Positions 38,217 to 48,110 of a stretch of 64,000 nt of DNA are shown here, one piece after another; the stretch's first letter is position 1, and each line of letters begins with the position of its first letter. The notes under the pieces are model-generated. The model was given only the letters and a program-made list of their open reading frames with translations, did not search any database and was not told the origin of the DNA. The stretch comes from Deltaproteobacteria bacterium. Lineage in GTDB: Bacteria > Myxococcota_A > UBA796 > SXON01. The DNA lies in NCBI GenBank assembly GCA_947490345.1, contig CANLGL010000025.1, positions 1-64,000 on the forward strand. The letters are read 5' to 3'. The position numbers and the translations under genes are program-made.

Positions 38217-40058
38217 ATGCTCATCCCCCTGCTCCTCCTCGCCTGCGGAACCCAAGACACCGCCAAGTCCGACGACACTGGAGACAGCGTTGCCTCCGAC
38301 CGCGACGGGGACGGCGTGCCCGATGACGCCGATTGTGCGCCGGACAACGCGAACGTGTACCCCGGCCACTACGAAGTTCCATACAACGGAGTCGACGAGG
38401 ACTGCGATGGCGCCGACGTGACCGACGTCGACGGCGACGGGTACATCGGGGAGAGCGGCGACGGCGACGACTGCGATGACAGCAATCCCAACATCAACCC
38501 CGGCCACGTCGAGACCTGCTACGACCTGCTCGACAACAACTGTGATGGCTGGGAGGGCGGCAACGATTGTGACGGCGATGGCTATGACATCAGCCACGAC
38601 TGCTGGGACGACGAGTCTAAGGAATACCCCAACGAGGCCGGGCTCACCCCGGCCCAGGTCAACGATTCGGCGATCGAGGTCTGGTACGACGGCACCGACG
38701 CGGATTGCGGGGGAGACAACGACTGGGATCAGGACCACGACGGGCAGGAGACCACCGCCCATGCCGGCGGCGACTGCGACGACCTCAATGACCTCGTCAA
38801 CACCGGAATGGACGAGCTGTGGAACGACTACGACGACGATTGCGACGACATCGTCGACTACGTCTCAGTGTCGCTCTCGACCTCGCGCGCCTCAGGCGAC
38901 TCCGGCACCGGGGAGGACCTCCTTGGACACAGCGTGGTGTTTCTACCGGACCTCGACGGGGACGGCCGGCGTGATTTCGCCGTAAGCGCACCGGGGACTG
39001 AGGGCTATGACGACGAGGGCGAGGCCTATGCAGCGGGCAGGGTGTGGATCTTGTCGTCGACCAACGGCATCACTACGCCGAAGAGCGAGGGCCTCTCGGT
39101 CATCGAGGGCTTCGGCTACACCGGCTACACGATGTCCTTGACCGGCCTCACCGGCGACACAACTCTGGCCATCGGTTCCGCGACCGGCGGAAATGTCGCG
39201 TTCTACGCGCTGGATGACCTCAGCACCGGAGCCGAGGTCGCCAACGTCGACCACGACTCCGCGGGCGCAGTCTTGCTGACGCCCGAGGCCGGCTCACTCG
39301 TGGTCGGTTGCGGGGCCGGGAACGGGACCGTGCTCGTCTCGGCCTGGACCAGCCTCTCCGGAAGCCAGGGGGTCTCCGCGGCCGACTTCAGCACCTCATC
39401 AGAAGACTATTCCTGTCTCGACACCGCGTTGCTCGGCGACCTTGACGGCGACGGACTGGGTGAGCTGCTCGTCGGTATCGATGACGGGTTCGGCACGAGT
39501 TCGCTCCGTTTCCTCCCTTCCGCTCAGCGCAGCGCCGGCGGCGCCGGCAGCATCCTCGACCTGCAAGACTACGGCACCTACACCTATGGCCTCCTGTTTT
39601 CGACGCTCCCCGACATCGACGGCAACGGCTACGACGAGGCGATGATCACCGACACCGTGGCCGACGCGCTCGCGGCTGGGGACGGCCGCGTCTGGATCGT
39701 CGATGGCGCCGACTTCACCGCGAGTTGGACCGGGTCCGCGATGGTGACGCTCTCCGGCGGAATCGACAGTGCAGGCCTGCGGCCGACGGATCTGGGCGAC
39801 CTGGACAACGATGGTGACGACGACCTGGTCGTCGGCCTGCCGGGTGCCGGGTTCGTGTATTTCCTGGACCTTGCGTTGTTGCGTGGCGGGGGCGACATCA
39901 CGCCTTCGGCCACCGTGCCCAGCTTCTTCGATCTGGACCCGGGCAACCGATTTGGAGACTTGGCCTGGGCCGAGGACATCGACGCGGACGGCCGCGACGA
40001 CTTGATGGTCCGTTCCGCCGAGTCGCCCGGAAAGGTCAGCACGTTCCTCCACGAGTAG
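38217..40058 (+). CDS. Lipoprotein with MopE metal-binding repeats and FG-GAP/integrin-like repeats
   Basis: 613 residues. MLIPLLLLACG gives lipobox LLAC with Cys10. Residues about 25-230 hold four to five MopE units (DRDGDGVPDDADC, NGVDEDCDG, DNNCDGWEGGNDCDGDGYD, YDGTDADCGG, DYDDDCDD). From 240 on there are FG-GAP-type calcium-binding repeats (FLPDLDGDGRRDFAVSAPG, LGDLDGDGLGELLVGIDD, LGDLDNDGDDDLVVGLPG, DIDADGRDDLMVRS) forming a beta-propeller. A surface adhesin or binding protein is likely. It converges on rplQ. Confidence 0.88.
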   Translation: MLIPLLLLACGTQDTAKSDDTGDSVASDRDGDGVPDDADCAPDNANVYPGHYEVPYNGVDEDCDGADVTDVDGDGYIGESGDGDDCDDSNPNINPGHVETCYDLLDNNCDGWEGGNDCDGDGYDISHDCWDDESKEYPNEAGLTPAQVNDSAIEVWYDGTDADCGGDNDWDQDHDGQETTAHAGGDCDDLNDLVNTGMDELWNDYDDDCDDIVDYVSVSLSTSRASGDSGTGEDLLGHSVVFLPDLDGDGRRDFAVSAPGTEGYDDEGEAYAAGRVWILSSTNGITTPKSEGLSVIEGFGYTGYTMSLTGLTGDTTLAIGSATGGNVAFYALDDLSTGAEVANVDHDSAGAVLLTPEAGSLVVGCGAGNGTVLVSAWTSLSGSQGVSAADFSTSSEDYSCLDTALLGDLDGDGLGELLVGIDDGFGTSSLRFLPSAQRSAGGAGSILDLQDYGTYTYGLLFSTLPDIDGNGYDEAMITDTVADALAAGDGRVWIVDGADFTASWTGSAMVTLSGGIDSAGLRPTDLGDLDNDGDDDLVVGLPGAGFVYFLDLALLRGGGDITPSATVPSFFDLDPGNRFGDLAWAEDIDADGRDDLMVRSAESPGKVSTFLHE

Positions 40059-40068
40059 CGGAGGAACG
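40042..40068. terminator. Bidirectional hairpin between the lipoprotein gene and rplQ
   Basis: CGTTCCTCC pairs perfectly with GGAGGAACG over 9 bp around a 9-nt loop that contains the TAG stop of the lipoprotein gene. There is no long U-run on either side. It lies between convergent genes, so it can end both transcripts or protect the 3' end of the ribosomal operon mRNA. Confidence 0.5.
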
Positions 40069-40074
40069 CCCGAA

Positions 40075-40512
40075 CTACTCGGCCGCGGCCGCCGGATAAG
40101 GCTCCGTCACCAACTCGACGAGCGCCATCGGCGCGTTGTCGCCGACACGACGGCCAAGCTTGACAATACGGGTATAGCCGCCGGGCCGCGCTGCGTACCG
40201 GTCGCTGTACTCACTGAAGATGACCTCCAGGAGGTCCCGGTCGGTGATGTGTTGGCGGGCCAACCGAATCGCGTGCACCCGACGGGCCTTGGCGACGCGA
40301 AGCTCCTCGCCTTCGAGGCGAGCCAGATCGCCGTGGGGCACCTTCTTGGAGAAGGTGATCACTCGATCGGCGAGCTTGCAAAGCTCCTTGGCCTTGGCCA
40401 CGGTCGTCTGGATGCGACCGTGAAGCATCAACGAGGTGACCATGTTGTTGAACAGGGCCTTGCGGTGGTCGGACGCGATGCCGAAGCTGCGGCCAGAGCT
40501 GAGATGACGCAT
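40075..40512 (-). CDS. rplQ: 50S ribosomal protein L17
   Basis: 145 residues. [20 protein letters not shown] and [20 protein letters not shown] are the L17 N-terminus; the C-terminal tail is a little longer than the 127 of E. coli. Last gene of the ribosomal block, 22 nt after rpoA. Confidence 0.97.
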   Translation of the reverse strand: MRHLSSGRSFGIASDHRKALFNNMVTSLMLHGRIQTTVAKAKELCKLADRVITFSKKVPHGDLARLEGEELRVAKARRVHAIRLARQHITDRDLLEVIFSEYSDRYAARPGGYTRIVKLGRRVGDNAPMALVELVTEPYPAAAAE

Positions 40513-40534
40513 GTGGGACTCCTTCTGTCCGCGG

Positions 40535-41542
40535 CTACGCGCGGCTCTTCGGGAAGTTGTTGAGCTTCATGCCCAGCGAGAGCCCGAGCTCCGAGAGGAG
40601 CTCCTTGATCTCGTTGAGCGACTTACGGCCGAAGTTCTTTGTCTTGAGCATCTCCGCCTCGGAGCGCTCCACCAACTGCCAGATGTACTCGATGCCGGCG
40701 TTCTGCAGGCAATTCGCCGACCGAACCGACAGGTCAAGCTCATCGACGCGCTTGAAGAGCGCTTCGTTGAAGCTCTCCTGCGCCTTGGGCTCGTCGCCCG
40801 ACTGGGGCTCGTCTTCCTCGGTGAAGTTGATGAAGACCTGGAGTTGCTCCTTCAGCACCTTGGCGGCGAACGCCACGGCGTCCTCTGGCGTCACGGCGCC
40901 GTTGGTCCACACCTCGAGGGTGAGCTTGTCGAAGTCGGTCCGCTGCCCCACGCGGGCATTCGTCACGGTGAACTTCACCCGCCGAACCGGCATGTGGAGC
41001 GCATCGACCGGCACAGTCCCGATGGGAAGGTCGGCAGCCGCACCGCGCTCGGCGGGCACGTAGCCCTTGCCCATAGCGACGGTCATCTCAGCGTGGAAGC
41101 GGCCCGAGCCGGTGATCGTACACAGCGCGTGGTCGGGATTGAGCACCTCCGCCGCAGCGTCGAAGCGAATGTCTCCCGCGCGAACCACCCGAATCTCCCC
41201 AGCGACGCCCTCGATGTCGATGACCGCGCGGATCGCCTCCATCCGGTCCGTCTTGATGAGGATCCCCTTGATGTTGAGGATGATGTCGGTCACGTCTTCG
41301 ATGATTCCCGGAATCGACGAGAACTCGTGGAGCACGCCCTCAATCTTGACGTTGGTCACCGCCGCGCCTTGGAGGCTCGACAGCAGCACGCGCCGGAGGG
41401 AGTTTCCGAGCGTGATGCCAAAGCCGCGTTCGAGCGGACGTACAGTGAACTTGCCGTACGTGCCGTTGGAACGGCCGTCGCGTTCAATGCGACGCGGACG
41501 GGTGAGGGCACGCCAGTTGCTGACGATGTATTCGTTGCTCAT
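40535..41542 (-). CDS. rpoA: RNA polymerase subunit alpha
   Basis: 335 residues from ATG 41542, with GGAG 9 nt upstream; an earlier ATG at 41593 is in frame but poorly supported. The N-terminal dimerisation domain has [20 protein letters not shown], followed by a linker rich in Glu and the C-terminal domain with [20 protein letters not shown] and [13 protein letters not shown] for UP-element and activator contacts. It follows rpsK directly; rpsD is not between them. Confidence 0.97.
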   Translation of the reverse strand: MSNEYIVSNWRALTRPRRIERDGRSNGTYGKFTVRPLERGFGITLGNSLRRVLLSSLQGAAVTNVKIEGVLHEFSSIPGIIEDVTDIILNIKGILIKTDRMEAIRAVIDIEGVAGEIRVVRAGDIRFDAAAEVLNPDHALCTITGSGRFHAEMTVAMGKGYVPAERGAAADLPIGTVPVDALHMPVRRVKFTVTNARVGQRTDFDKLTLEVWTNGAVTPEDAVAFAAKVLKEQLQVFINFTEEDEPQSGDEPKAQESFNEALFKRVDELDLSVRSANCLQNAGIEYIWQLVERSEAEMLKTKNFGRKSLNEIKELLSELGLSLGMKLNNFPKSRA

Positions 41543-41653
41543 GATCTCAATCTCCGAAGCAAGCTTCTTGCGCGGCTGGCCGAGCCGGCTCATCGCTTGC
41601 CATGGATGTTCCGTCCGATCCGAAGGACGAACGGTGCTGGCCAGGCGGGTTCA

Positions 41654-41676
41654 CGGCGTCCCAGAACGGGACGCCG
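41654..41676. other. Strong hairpin between rpsK and rpoA
   Basis: CGGCGTCCC pairs perfectly with GGGACGCCG (9 bp, 5-nt loop). It occupies the position where rpsD normally lies. There is no U-run, so pausing, processing or protein binding are possible. A weaker CGTCC/GGACG stem lies about 40 nt away at 41612-41629. Confidence 0.55.
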
Positions 41677-41682
41677 AGGGGG

Positions 41683-42075
41683 TCACACGCGACGACGCTT
41701 GGGAGGGCGACATCCGTTGTGGGGAATGGCGGTCTGATCGACGATGGACGTCACCCGCAGGCCTGCTGCGGCGATGGCCCGAAGCGCCGACTCACGTCCG
41801 GAGCCAGGCCCTCGGATCACGACGCCCGCCGTCTTCATGCCATTTTCCATCGCCTTACGCGTGGCGTCTTCGGCCACGAGCTGGGCAGCGAAGGGCGTGC
41901 TCTTGCGAGAGCCCTTGAAGCCTTTGACCCCGGCGCTCGACCACGCCACCGTGTTGCCCACCATGTCGGTGATCGTCACGATGGTGTTGTTGAAGGTGCT
42001 CTGGATGTGCACCATGCCAACGGGCACGTTCTTCTTGACGCGCTTGACCTTCTTGCCTGATTCTTGCTTGCTCAT
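41683..42075 (-). CDS. rpsK: 30S ribosomal protein S11
   Basis: 130 residues, standard length. [37 protein letters not shown] and the C-terminal [20 protein letters not shown] are diagnostic. Between rpsM and rpoA in the alpha cluster. Confidence 0.98.
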   Translation of the reverse strand: MSKQESGKKVKRVKKNVPVGMVHIQSTFNNTIVTITDMVGNTVAWSSAGVKGFKGSRKSTPFAAQLVAEDATRKAMENGMKTAGVVIRGPGSGRESALRAIAAAGLRVTSIVDQTAIPHNGCRPPKRRRV

Positions 42076-42087
42076 CGTACCGTCCTC

Positions 42088-42465
42088 CTACTTGGCCGCG
42101 ACCTTCTTGCCGGCGATGGTGCGACGTGGGCCCTTACGGGTACGCGCGTTGGTGTGGGTGCGCTGGCCACGCGCGGGAAGGCCCCTCTTGTGCCGTGAGC
42201 CCCGGTAGGAGCCCAGGTCGATCAGACGCTTGATGTTCATGGCAACCTCCTTGCGGAGCTCGCCTTCCACGCGGTGTTCGCGCTGGATGATCTCGCGGAT
42301 CCGGGCGATTTCAACCTCGGACAGGTCCTGGGTTCGGGTCGCGCCTTCGACCTGGGCCTTCGCGAGGATGGCCGTGGCGGTGGTGCGGCCGATGCCGTAG
42401 ATGTAGCTGAGCGCGATATCGACGCGCTTGTTGCGCGGGAGATCGACACCTTCGATGCGTGCCAT
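42088..42465 (-). CDS. rpsM: 30S ribosomal protein S13
   Basis: 125 residues. [20 protein letters not shown] and the GIGRTTA motif, then [20 protein letters not shown] and a basic C-terminal tail typical of S13. Nine nucleotides downstream of rpmJ. Confidence 0.98.
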   Translation of the reverse strand: MARIEGVDLPRNKRVDIALSYIYGIGRTTATAILAKAQVEGATRTQDLSEVEIARIREIIQREHRVEGELRKEVAMNIKRLIDLGSYRGSRHKRGLPARGQRTHTNARTRKGPRRTIAGKKVAAK

Positions 42466-42474
42466 GATGTACTC

Positions 42475-42588
42475 CTAGCCCTGACGCTGCTTATGCTTGG
42501 CCGTCACACAGATGACGCGGACGACGCCGCGCCGCTTGATGACGCGGCACTTGTCGCAAATGACCTTGACTGAGGCCTTTACCTTCAT
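42475..42588 (-). CDS. rpmJ: 50S ribosomal protein L36
   Basis: 37 residues: [20 protein letters not shown] then [17 protein letters not shown]. It has the CxxC-C zinc ribbon form, though the usual final CxxxxxH is altered to C and H (ICVTAKH). GAGGAG lies before the ATG. Follows map without infA between them. Confidence 0.96.
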   Translation of the reverse strand: MKVKASVKVICDKCRVIKRRGVVRVICVTAKHKQRQG

Positions 42589-42672
42589 GTGGTCTCCTCG
42601 CCGGCTGTTCGCCGGTTCAACGGATGGAATGATGCGGCTTTCGCCACGTTGTTCTTCGTTATTCGCTGTGAT

Positions 42673-43434
42673 TCAATCTAGCCGGGTCAGAATTTCCGGT
42701 CCGGCTGGAGTGATCGCCACGGTGTGTTCGAAGTGGGCCGAGCGACTATTGTCCGATGTCACTACTGTCCACTGGTCGGATAGGATTTTCGTGTCGTCTG
42801 ACCCGAGGGTGATCATCGGCTCCACCGCGAGCACCATTCCCGCCTTCAGCAGGTCCCCAGTTCCTCGCTTGCCGTAGTTCGGCACGCTCGGGGGCTCGTG
42901 TAGCTTCCGCCCAATACCGTGGCCCACCATCTGAGTGACCACCCCCATCCCCTGCGGCCGCACGGACATTTCGATCGCGTGGCCGATATCGCCGACGCGA
43001 GCCCCAACCCTCGCCTGCGCGATCCCCAGGCGCAGAGCATCCTCAGTCGCCGCGACCAAGCGCGCGGCGTCCGCATCGCCGGTGCCCAATACCACGGTGA
43101 ACGCGGTGTCGGCGAAGTACCCGCCGTAGACCAGTCCAAAGTCCAAGGAGACCACATCCCCCGACTTGAGACGGCGTTTGGAGGGGATTCCATGGACAAC
43201 CTGCTCGTTGACCGAGACGCAGAGGCTTGACGGGAACACCGCCCGCCCAACCTTATACCCTTTGAACGCCGGTTTAGCACCGCGCGCCAGAATCGCCTCT
43301 TCCGTCAGGCGATCCAGCTCGAGAGTCGTCATGTCGACTGCCACCACCTCGCGAAGCCGCGCTACCACCTCAGCGAGCCGACCGCCGGCGCTGCGCATGA
43401 CCGTGAGCTCCCACGGCTCCTTGAGCGGAATCAT
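42673..43434 (-). CDS. map: Methionine aminopeptidase, type I
   Basis: 253 residues. Metal ligands in VSLDFGLVYGGYFADTAFTV, the His in GHGIGRKLHEPPSVPNYG, and the Glu in MVLAVEPMI. Removes the initiator Met from nascent proteins. Begins 7 nt after the adk stop. Confidence 0.98.
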   Translation of the reverse strand: MIPLKEPWELTVMRSAGGRLAEVVARLREVVAVDMTTLELDRLTEEAILARGAKPAFKGYKVGRAVFPSSLCVSVNEQVVHGIPSKRRLKSGDVVSLDFGLVYGGYFADTAFTVVLGTGDADAARLVAATEDALRLGIAQARVGARVGDIGHAIEMSVRPQGMGVVTQMVGHGIGRKLHEPPSVPNYGKRGTGDLLKAGMVLAVEPMITLGSDDTKILSDQWTVVTSDNSRSAHFEHTVAITPAGPEILTRLD

Positions 43435-43440
43435 GGCAAC

Positions 43441-44085
43441 CTAAAGGGCGAGCGAAGCAAAGATGCGCCGCTGCACTTCGTCGATGCCGCCCTCCCCAGA
43501 AAGGTCGTGCACGGGCAGGCGGTCTCGCAATTCGGCGAGGCAGGGAAAGGTCTGCGCGCCGTAGGCCACGAGCCGGTCCCGAACAACGTCCTCGACATCG
43601 TCCTTCCTCTGGACAACCGCCGCCCCACAGCGCGAGCAACTGCCGTCAGGCAGCGGCGGGGCGCTCACCGTGTGGTACGTCGCCCCACAGTTGGTGCACG
43701 TGCGCCGACCGGTGATGCGGGCCAGGATCGCATCGTCCGGCACCTGCAAGTTGACCACCGCCGCCAGCGTACGTGCGCTGGCGCCGAGGTGCCCGATCAG
43801 CCAATAGAGCTGCGGGACGGACCGCGGAAACCCATCGAACAGGACGCCACGCGCGGCGTCCGGCTCGCTGAGCCTGCTGCCGACGAGGTCGCAGGTGACG
43901 AGATCGGGGACCAGCGCCCCGCGGTCCATGTAGGCACGCACGCGCCGCCCGAGCTCAGTCCCCTCGCGCAGATGCTTGCGAAAGATGTCCCCGGTGGCAA
44001 CGTGGGGAACCCCCAAACGCTCCGCGAGCGCCAGGGCCTGGGTGCCCTTGCCCGATCCCGGTGGTCCGAACAGCAGCACGAACAT
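43441..44085 (-). CDS. adk: Adenylate kinase
   Basis: 214 residues. P-loop GPPGSGKGT at 7-15, DGFPRS, and a LID domain with four cysteines (CTNC then CSRC) that bind zinc in the long-form enzymes. Catalyses ATP + AMP to 2 ADP. Located between secY and map as in the spc operon of most bacteria. Confidence 0.98.
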   Translation of the reverse strand: MFVLLFGPPGSGKGTQALALAERLGVPHVATGDIFRKHLREGTELGRRVRAYMDRGALVPDLVTCDLVGSRLSEPDAARGVLFDGFPRSVPQLYWLIGHLGASARTLAAVVNLQVPDDAILARITGRRTCTNCGATYHTVSAPPLPDGSCSRCGAAVVQRKDDVEDVVRDRLVAYGAQTFPCLAELRDRLPVHDLSGEGGIDEVQRRIFASLAL

Positions 44086-44093
44086 CGAGCCTC

Positions 44094-45461
44094 CTAAACG
44101 GGGTCCGCGCCGGCCAGCAACCGGCGACGCCCACCGGACATTCCCGGCGCCTGCGGACCACTGATGCCGTCGTAGTGCTGGGTGAGCAACTGAGCCTCGA
44201 TTTGGGCAACCGTGTCGAGCGAGACGTTGACCACGATCAGCAGGCCGGTCCCCCCGAACGCGAAGGGGGTTCCGTACTGACTCGACAGGATGATCGGCAG
44301 CGTGCAGATCCCCGCCATGTAGAGAGCGCCCACGCCTGTGAGGCGCGTGAGTATGTGGTCGATGTACTCCGCAGTCTGGCGTCCAGGCCGGATCCCCGGA
44401 ATGTAACCACCGTGCTTCTTCAGGTTGTCCGCCACATCCACGGGATTGAATACCATCGCCGTGTAGAAGTATGCGAAGAAGACGATCAGGCCAACCTCGG
44501 CGTAGTTGTACAGCCAGGCCCCCGGCTGAAGAGCTGCAGTGAGCGCACTCACAAAGTCCGCCGCGGCCCCCTCCGTCCCCTGGGTGAAGGTCAGAATAGT
44601 CGCAGGTGCCATGAGCACGCTGGAGGCGAAAATCGGGGGGATTACTCCCGCAGTGTTGATCTTCAACGGAAGGTGACTGGACTGCGCCCCGTTGTACACC
44701 TTGCGCCCCACGATCCGCTTGGCGTACTGAATCGGAATTCGCCTCTGCGCACGCTCAATCCAGACGATCAATCCAATCGTGATGACCATGCCGAAGCCCA
44801 GCAGCGTAAGCGCAAGGAGCGTCGTTTCATCATTACGCAGCTTGACAATGCTGTTTTGCACGGCCCCGGGAAGGCGAGACAGAATTCCCGCGGTGATGAT
44901 CAGCGAGCTGCCGTTCCCTATTCCCCGCTCACTGATCTGCTCGCCAATCCACATGACGAAGCAACTGCCGGCGGTCAGGGTGATCGCAGTCAGAACTCGG
45001 AAATTCCAGCCCGGGTCCAGGACGATGCTCATGCCCTCCACAGGCGGCTGAGATTCGAGCGGCAGCGCCACCATCAGCACGCCCTGAACGAGCGCGATGC
45101 CGATCGTCGCGTACCGAGTGTACTGCGTGATTCGACCCCGACCCTGTTGTCCTTCCTTGGATATCCGCTCCAACGCAGGAATCGCCACGGTGAGGATCTG
45201 GATGATGATGCTCGCCGTGATGTACGGCATGATGCCGAGCACGAACACCGAGAAGTTCCCGAGCGCGCCGCCCGTGAACATGTCGTACAGCCCGAACATC
45301 GACTGGCTGTTCTTCTCGATCATCTTCGCGAGAGCCTCGCGATTGACCCCCGGGGCGGGAATATGCGCGCCCAGCCGGTACACCGCCAGCATGCCCAACG
45401 TGAACAGCACGCGACTACGGAGATCCGGCATTCGCCAGATAGTTGAGATCCAGCGGGTCAT
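44094..45461 (-). CDS. secY: Preprotein translocase subunit SecY
   Basis: 455 residues, ten membrane helices. Start MTRWISTIWRMPDLRSRVLF; FVLGIMPYITASIIIQI for the plug region; SLIITAGILSRLPG; KTVAYxGR-like segment with VGRKVYNGAQSSHLPLKINT; FNPVDVADNLKKHGGYIPG. Its partner secG is at 29983. The spacing to rplO is 70 nt. Confidence 0.98.
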   Translation of the reverse strand: MTRWISTIWRMPDLRSRVLFTLGMLAVYRLGAHIPAPGVNREALAKMIEKNSQSMFGLYDMFTGGALGNFSVFVLGIMPYITASIIIQILTVAIPALERISKEGQQGRGRITQYTRYATIGIALVQGVLMVALPLESQPPVEGMSIVLDPGWNFRVLTAITLTAGSCFVMWIGEQISERGIGNGSSLIITAGILSRLPGAVQNSIVKLRNDETTLLALTLLGFGMVITIGLIVWIERAQRRIPIQYAKRIVGRKVYNGAQSSHLPLKINTAGVIPPIFASSVLMAPATILTFTQGTEGAAADFVSALTAALQPGAWLYNYAEVGLIVFFAYFYTAMVFNPVDVADNLKKHGGYIPGIRPGRQTAEYIDHILTRLTGVGALYMAGICTLPIILSSQYGTPFAFGGTGLLIVVNVSLDTVAQIEAQLLTQHYDGISGPQAPGMSGGRRRLLAGADPV

Positions 45462-45531
45462 GCCATCCTCAGCGCGGGAAGGCTAAGCGCGCTCCCTGCG
45501 AAAGCAACGGGGCGCGGCCGAAGCCGCACGT

Positions 45532-45984
45532 TCACGCCAGGTCCTCGACCGATCCGCCAGCGGCTTCGATCTTGGAACGCGCGCTCGAAGAGACCTTTGC
45601 GAGCCGAACAACGAGCTTTACCGTCAACTCGCCCCCGCCCAGAAGCTTCACCCCGTCCCGGCCCTTGCGCGAGATAATCCCGGCAGCCTTGAGGGAGTCC
45701 GCATCCACGGTAGAGCCGGCGGGAAGCCCGCTGAGCTTGCTCACGTTCAGGATTTCGTAGTCCGTCTTGTTGTAGTTCCGGAAGCCGACCTTTGGAAGCC
45801 GACGCTGAAGCGGCATTTGGCCGCCCTCAAATCCGAAGCGTCGGGTATAGCCGGCTCGCGCCTGCTGCCCCTTCGTTCCGCGACCTGCGGTCTTTCCAAG
45901 CCCCGATCCCTGGCCGCGGCCGATGCGCGTACGCGCGGTTTGGCTACCAGGCACCGGCTTGAGACGGCTGAGTTCATCCGCCAT
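45532..45984 (-). CDS. rplO: 50S ribosomal protein L15
   Basis: 150 residues. Glycine-rich N-terminus [37 protein letters not shown], and the C-terminal globular part. Its start overlaps rpmD by 11 nt. Confidence 0.98.
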   Translation of the reverse strand: MADELSRLKPVPGSQTARTRIGRGQGSGLGKTAGRGTKGQQARAGYTRRFGFEGGQMPLQRRLPKVGFRNYNKTDYEILNVSKLSGLPAGSTVDADSLKAAGIISRKGRDGVKLLGGGELTVKLVVRLAKVSSSARSKIEAAGGSVEDLA

Positions 45985-46165
45985 GGGACACCTCTTCCAC
46001 CTGGAGCAGGTGGATCACTGACTTCACCATGCCGCGAACGCTGGGAGTGTTCTCCAGCACACGCGAGCCCCCGATCTTACGAAGCCCTAGCCCGCGCAGC
46101 GTCGAGCGTTGCCGTTCGTCGCACCCGATTTGGGAACGGGTAAGGGTTACCTTGAGCTGGTTCAT
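45974..46165 (-). CDS. rpmD: 50S ribosomal protein L30
   Basis: 63 residues: [20 protein letters not shown] and [20 protein letters not shown]. Standard size. Overlaps rpsE at its start (ATGA) and rplO at its end. Confidence 0.97.
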   Translation of the reverse strand: MNQLKVTLTRSQIGCDERQRSTLRGLGLRKIGGSRVLENTPSVRGMVKSVIHLLQVEEVSHGG

Positions 46166-46737
46166 GCGCGCTCCCTGCCGGCGCCGAAGACGCGGTGGCC
46201 AAGATCATAGTTCGCCACCACCTCTTCCAACGACTTGCCCCGCCGGGCCGCGACCATCGCCGGCGACTCAACCTGCTTCAACGCCGCGATCGTAGCCTTC
46301 GCAACGTTGTAGGGGTTTGAGCTCCCCAGACTCTTCGTGAGGACGTTGTGGTAGCCTGCAGCGTCGAGAAGCGCGCGCACCACCGGACCGGCGATGACCC
46401 CCGTTCCCGGGTTGGCTGGACGAAGCAAGACCTTCCCCGCTCCGAAGCGTCCTTGAATGATGTGCGGCACGGTGCCGTCGACCACGGGCACGTCGAACAT
46501 CGTACGACGCGCACGCTCCGTCGCCTTGCGCACCGCCTCCGGAACTTCGTTGGCCTTTCCCTGGCCAATGCCGATTCGGCCGTCCCCGTTGCCCACCACG
46601 ACAAGCGCAGCGAACGAGAAGCGCCGGCCGCCCTTGACTACCTTGGCGACACGATTCACATAGATATTCTTCTCGATGACCTGCGAATCTTCCGCAGGCT
46701 TCCGAGGGGCGTGCTTTTTGCCGGTTGGCATTGACAT
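46162..46737 (-). CDS. rpsE: 30S ribosomal protein S5
   Basis: 191 residues. [20 protein letters not shown] and [20 protein letters not shown], then [20 protein letters not shown] and [14 protein letters not shown]-terminal extension of about 20 basic residues. Confidence 0.98.
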   Translation of the reverse strand: MSMPTGKKHAPRKPAEDSQVIEKNIYVNRVAKVVKGGRRFSFAALVVVGNGDGRIGIGQGKANEVPEAVRKATERARRTMFDVPVVDGTVPHIIQGRFGAGKVLLRPANPGTGVIAGPVVRALLDAAGYHNVLTKSLGSSNPYNVAKATIAALKQVESPAMVAARRGKSLEEVVANYDLGHRVFGAGRERA

Positions 46738-46775
46738 GTGGGCTCCGTGGCGCGCTGGGCGCCGAGCAGAAAGGT

Positions 46776-47144
46776 CTAGAAGTCGAGGCCGGCTTCCCGG
46801 GCACCGTCGGCCAGGGCCTGAACCCGCCCGTGGTAGAGGAATCCATTGCGATCGAACACCACTTGGGTGATATTCGCCGCCTTAGCCTTGGAGGCGAGCA
46901 GCGCGCCAACCGCGCGAGCAGACACCCGGTTGCCTCCGTGACCAGCCTGCGACTTCAGTTCCGCCGACAACGTCGAGGCCGAAGCAAGGGTGGTGCCTGC
47001 ATCGTCATCGACGATCTGGGCGTAGATGTGATTTGCCGACCTGTACACCGATAGGCGAGGCCGCCCGCTCGTGCCGGCAAGCTTGCCCCGAATGCGCGCC
47101 CGCCGGCGGTTCCGGGCGAGAGCTTGATCTTCGCGAATGGACAT
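46776..47144 (-). CDS. rplR: 50S ribosomal protein L18
   Basis: 122 residues. [60 protein letters not shown]. Binds 5S rRNA. Standard length. Confidence 0.98.
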   Translation of the reverse strand: MSIREDQALARNRRRARIRGKLAGTSGRPRLSVYRSANHIYAQIVDDDAGTTLASASTLSAELKSQAGHGGNRVSARAVGALLASKAKAANITQVVFDRNGFLYHGRVQALADGAREAGLDF

Positions 47145-47153
47145 GGCGTCTCC

Positions 47154-47693
47154 CTACTTCTTAGCCGTCTTGCCGGCTTTCAACTTGATGTGTTCGCCTT
47201 CGTTCCGAATGCCCTTGCCCTTGTAGGCATCCGGCGCTCGGAGCTCACGGAGCTTCGCTGCGGTCTCACCAACGCTTTGTCGGTCAGCGCCCTTGATGAT
47301 CAAGGTCGTTGCCTTCTCGACATCGATCGTAATTCCGACCGGGAACGGGAACTCAATCGGGTGGGAGTACCCCAACGCCAGAACGAGTGTTTTCCCCTTG
47401 ACTTCGCCCTTGAAGCCGACGCCGGTGATCGCAAGCCGACGCTCGTAGCCCTTGGTGACGCCCGTCACCATGTTGGCGAGCAAGGCCCGAGTAAGCCCGT
47501 GGTTGGAACGGCTCTGCCGCTCGTCGTTGACCCGGACGACTGACAAGGCGTCGCCGTCATGGGAGACCTTGACGCCCGTGGCGATCGCCTGAGCGAGTTC
47601 GCCTTTCGGGCCCCTGACCTTGACCTGATCGCTGCCCAGCGAAATGGTGACCCCAGACGGGACCGCGATGGGCTGCTTGCCGATGCGTGACAT
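47154..47693 (-). CDS. rplF: 50S ribosomal protein L6
   Basis: 179 residues with the two L6 repeats: MSRIGKQPIAVPSGVTISLG, GLTRALLANMVTGVTKGYER, and the conserved C-terminal YKGKGIRNEGEHIKLKAGKT. Standard length. Confidence 0.98.
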   Translation of the reverse strand: MSRIGKQPIAVPSGVTISLGSDQVKVRGPKGELAQAIATGVKVSHDGDALSVVRVNDERQSRSNHGLTRALLANMVTGVTKGYERRLAITGVGFKGEVKGKTLVLALGYSHPIEFPFPVGITIDVEKATTLIIKGADRQSVGETAAKLRELRAPDAYKGKGIRNEGEHIKLKAGKTAKK

Positions 47694-47702
47694 TGGCGGC
47701 TC

Positions 47703-48101
47703 CTACCAGACGTAGCAGATGACCTCACCGCCAACGCCTGCCGTACGGGCCGCCTTGTCGGTGAGCACGCCGCGGGGCGTAGTGAGAATGGCCACCCCGA
47801 GGCCATTACGGACCTTGGGAAGTTCGTCTTTGCCGACATAGGTGCGTCGACTGGGACTGGAGACCCGCTGCAGGCCTTGAATGACCCCTGCGGCGCCTTC
47901 GGTGTAACGAAGGAACACTTTCAGGTTGGGACGCTCGGCGTCCGCCTGATCGATATATCCCTCGATGAATCCCTCGTTCTTGAGAATCTTAACAATCTCA
48001 AGCTTCATCTTCGAACGAGGAATGATCACCGACTTCTGTCGGGCCGCGAGACCGTTGCGGATGCGGGTGAGGAGGTCAGCAATCGGATCGGTGGTAACCA
48101 T
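47703..48101 (-). CDS. rpsH: 30S ribosomal protein S8
   Basis: 132 residues. TDPIADLLTRIRNGLAARQK, VGKDELPKVRNGLGVAILTT and the ending GVGGEVICYVW. Regulates the spc operon in E. coli; a similar binding site was not searched here. Confidence 0.98.
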   Translation of the reverse strand: MVTTDPIADLLTRIRNGLAARQKSVIIPRSKMKLEIVKILKNEGFIEGYIDQADAERPNLKVFLRYTEGAAGVIQGLQRVSSPSRRTYVGKDELPKVRNGLGVAILTTPRGVLTDKAARTAGVGGEVICYVW

Positions 48102-48110
48102 CTGAGCCTC

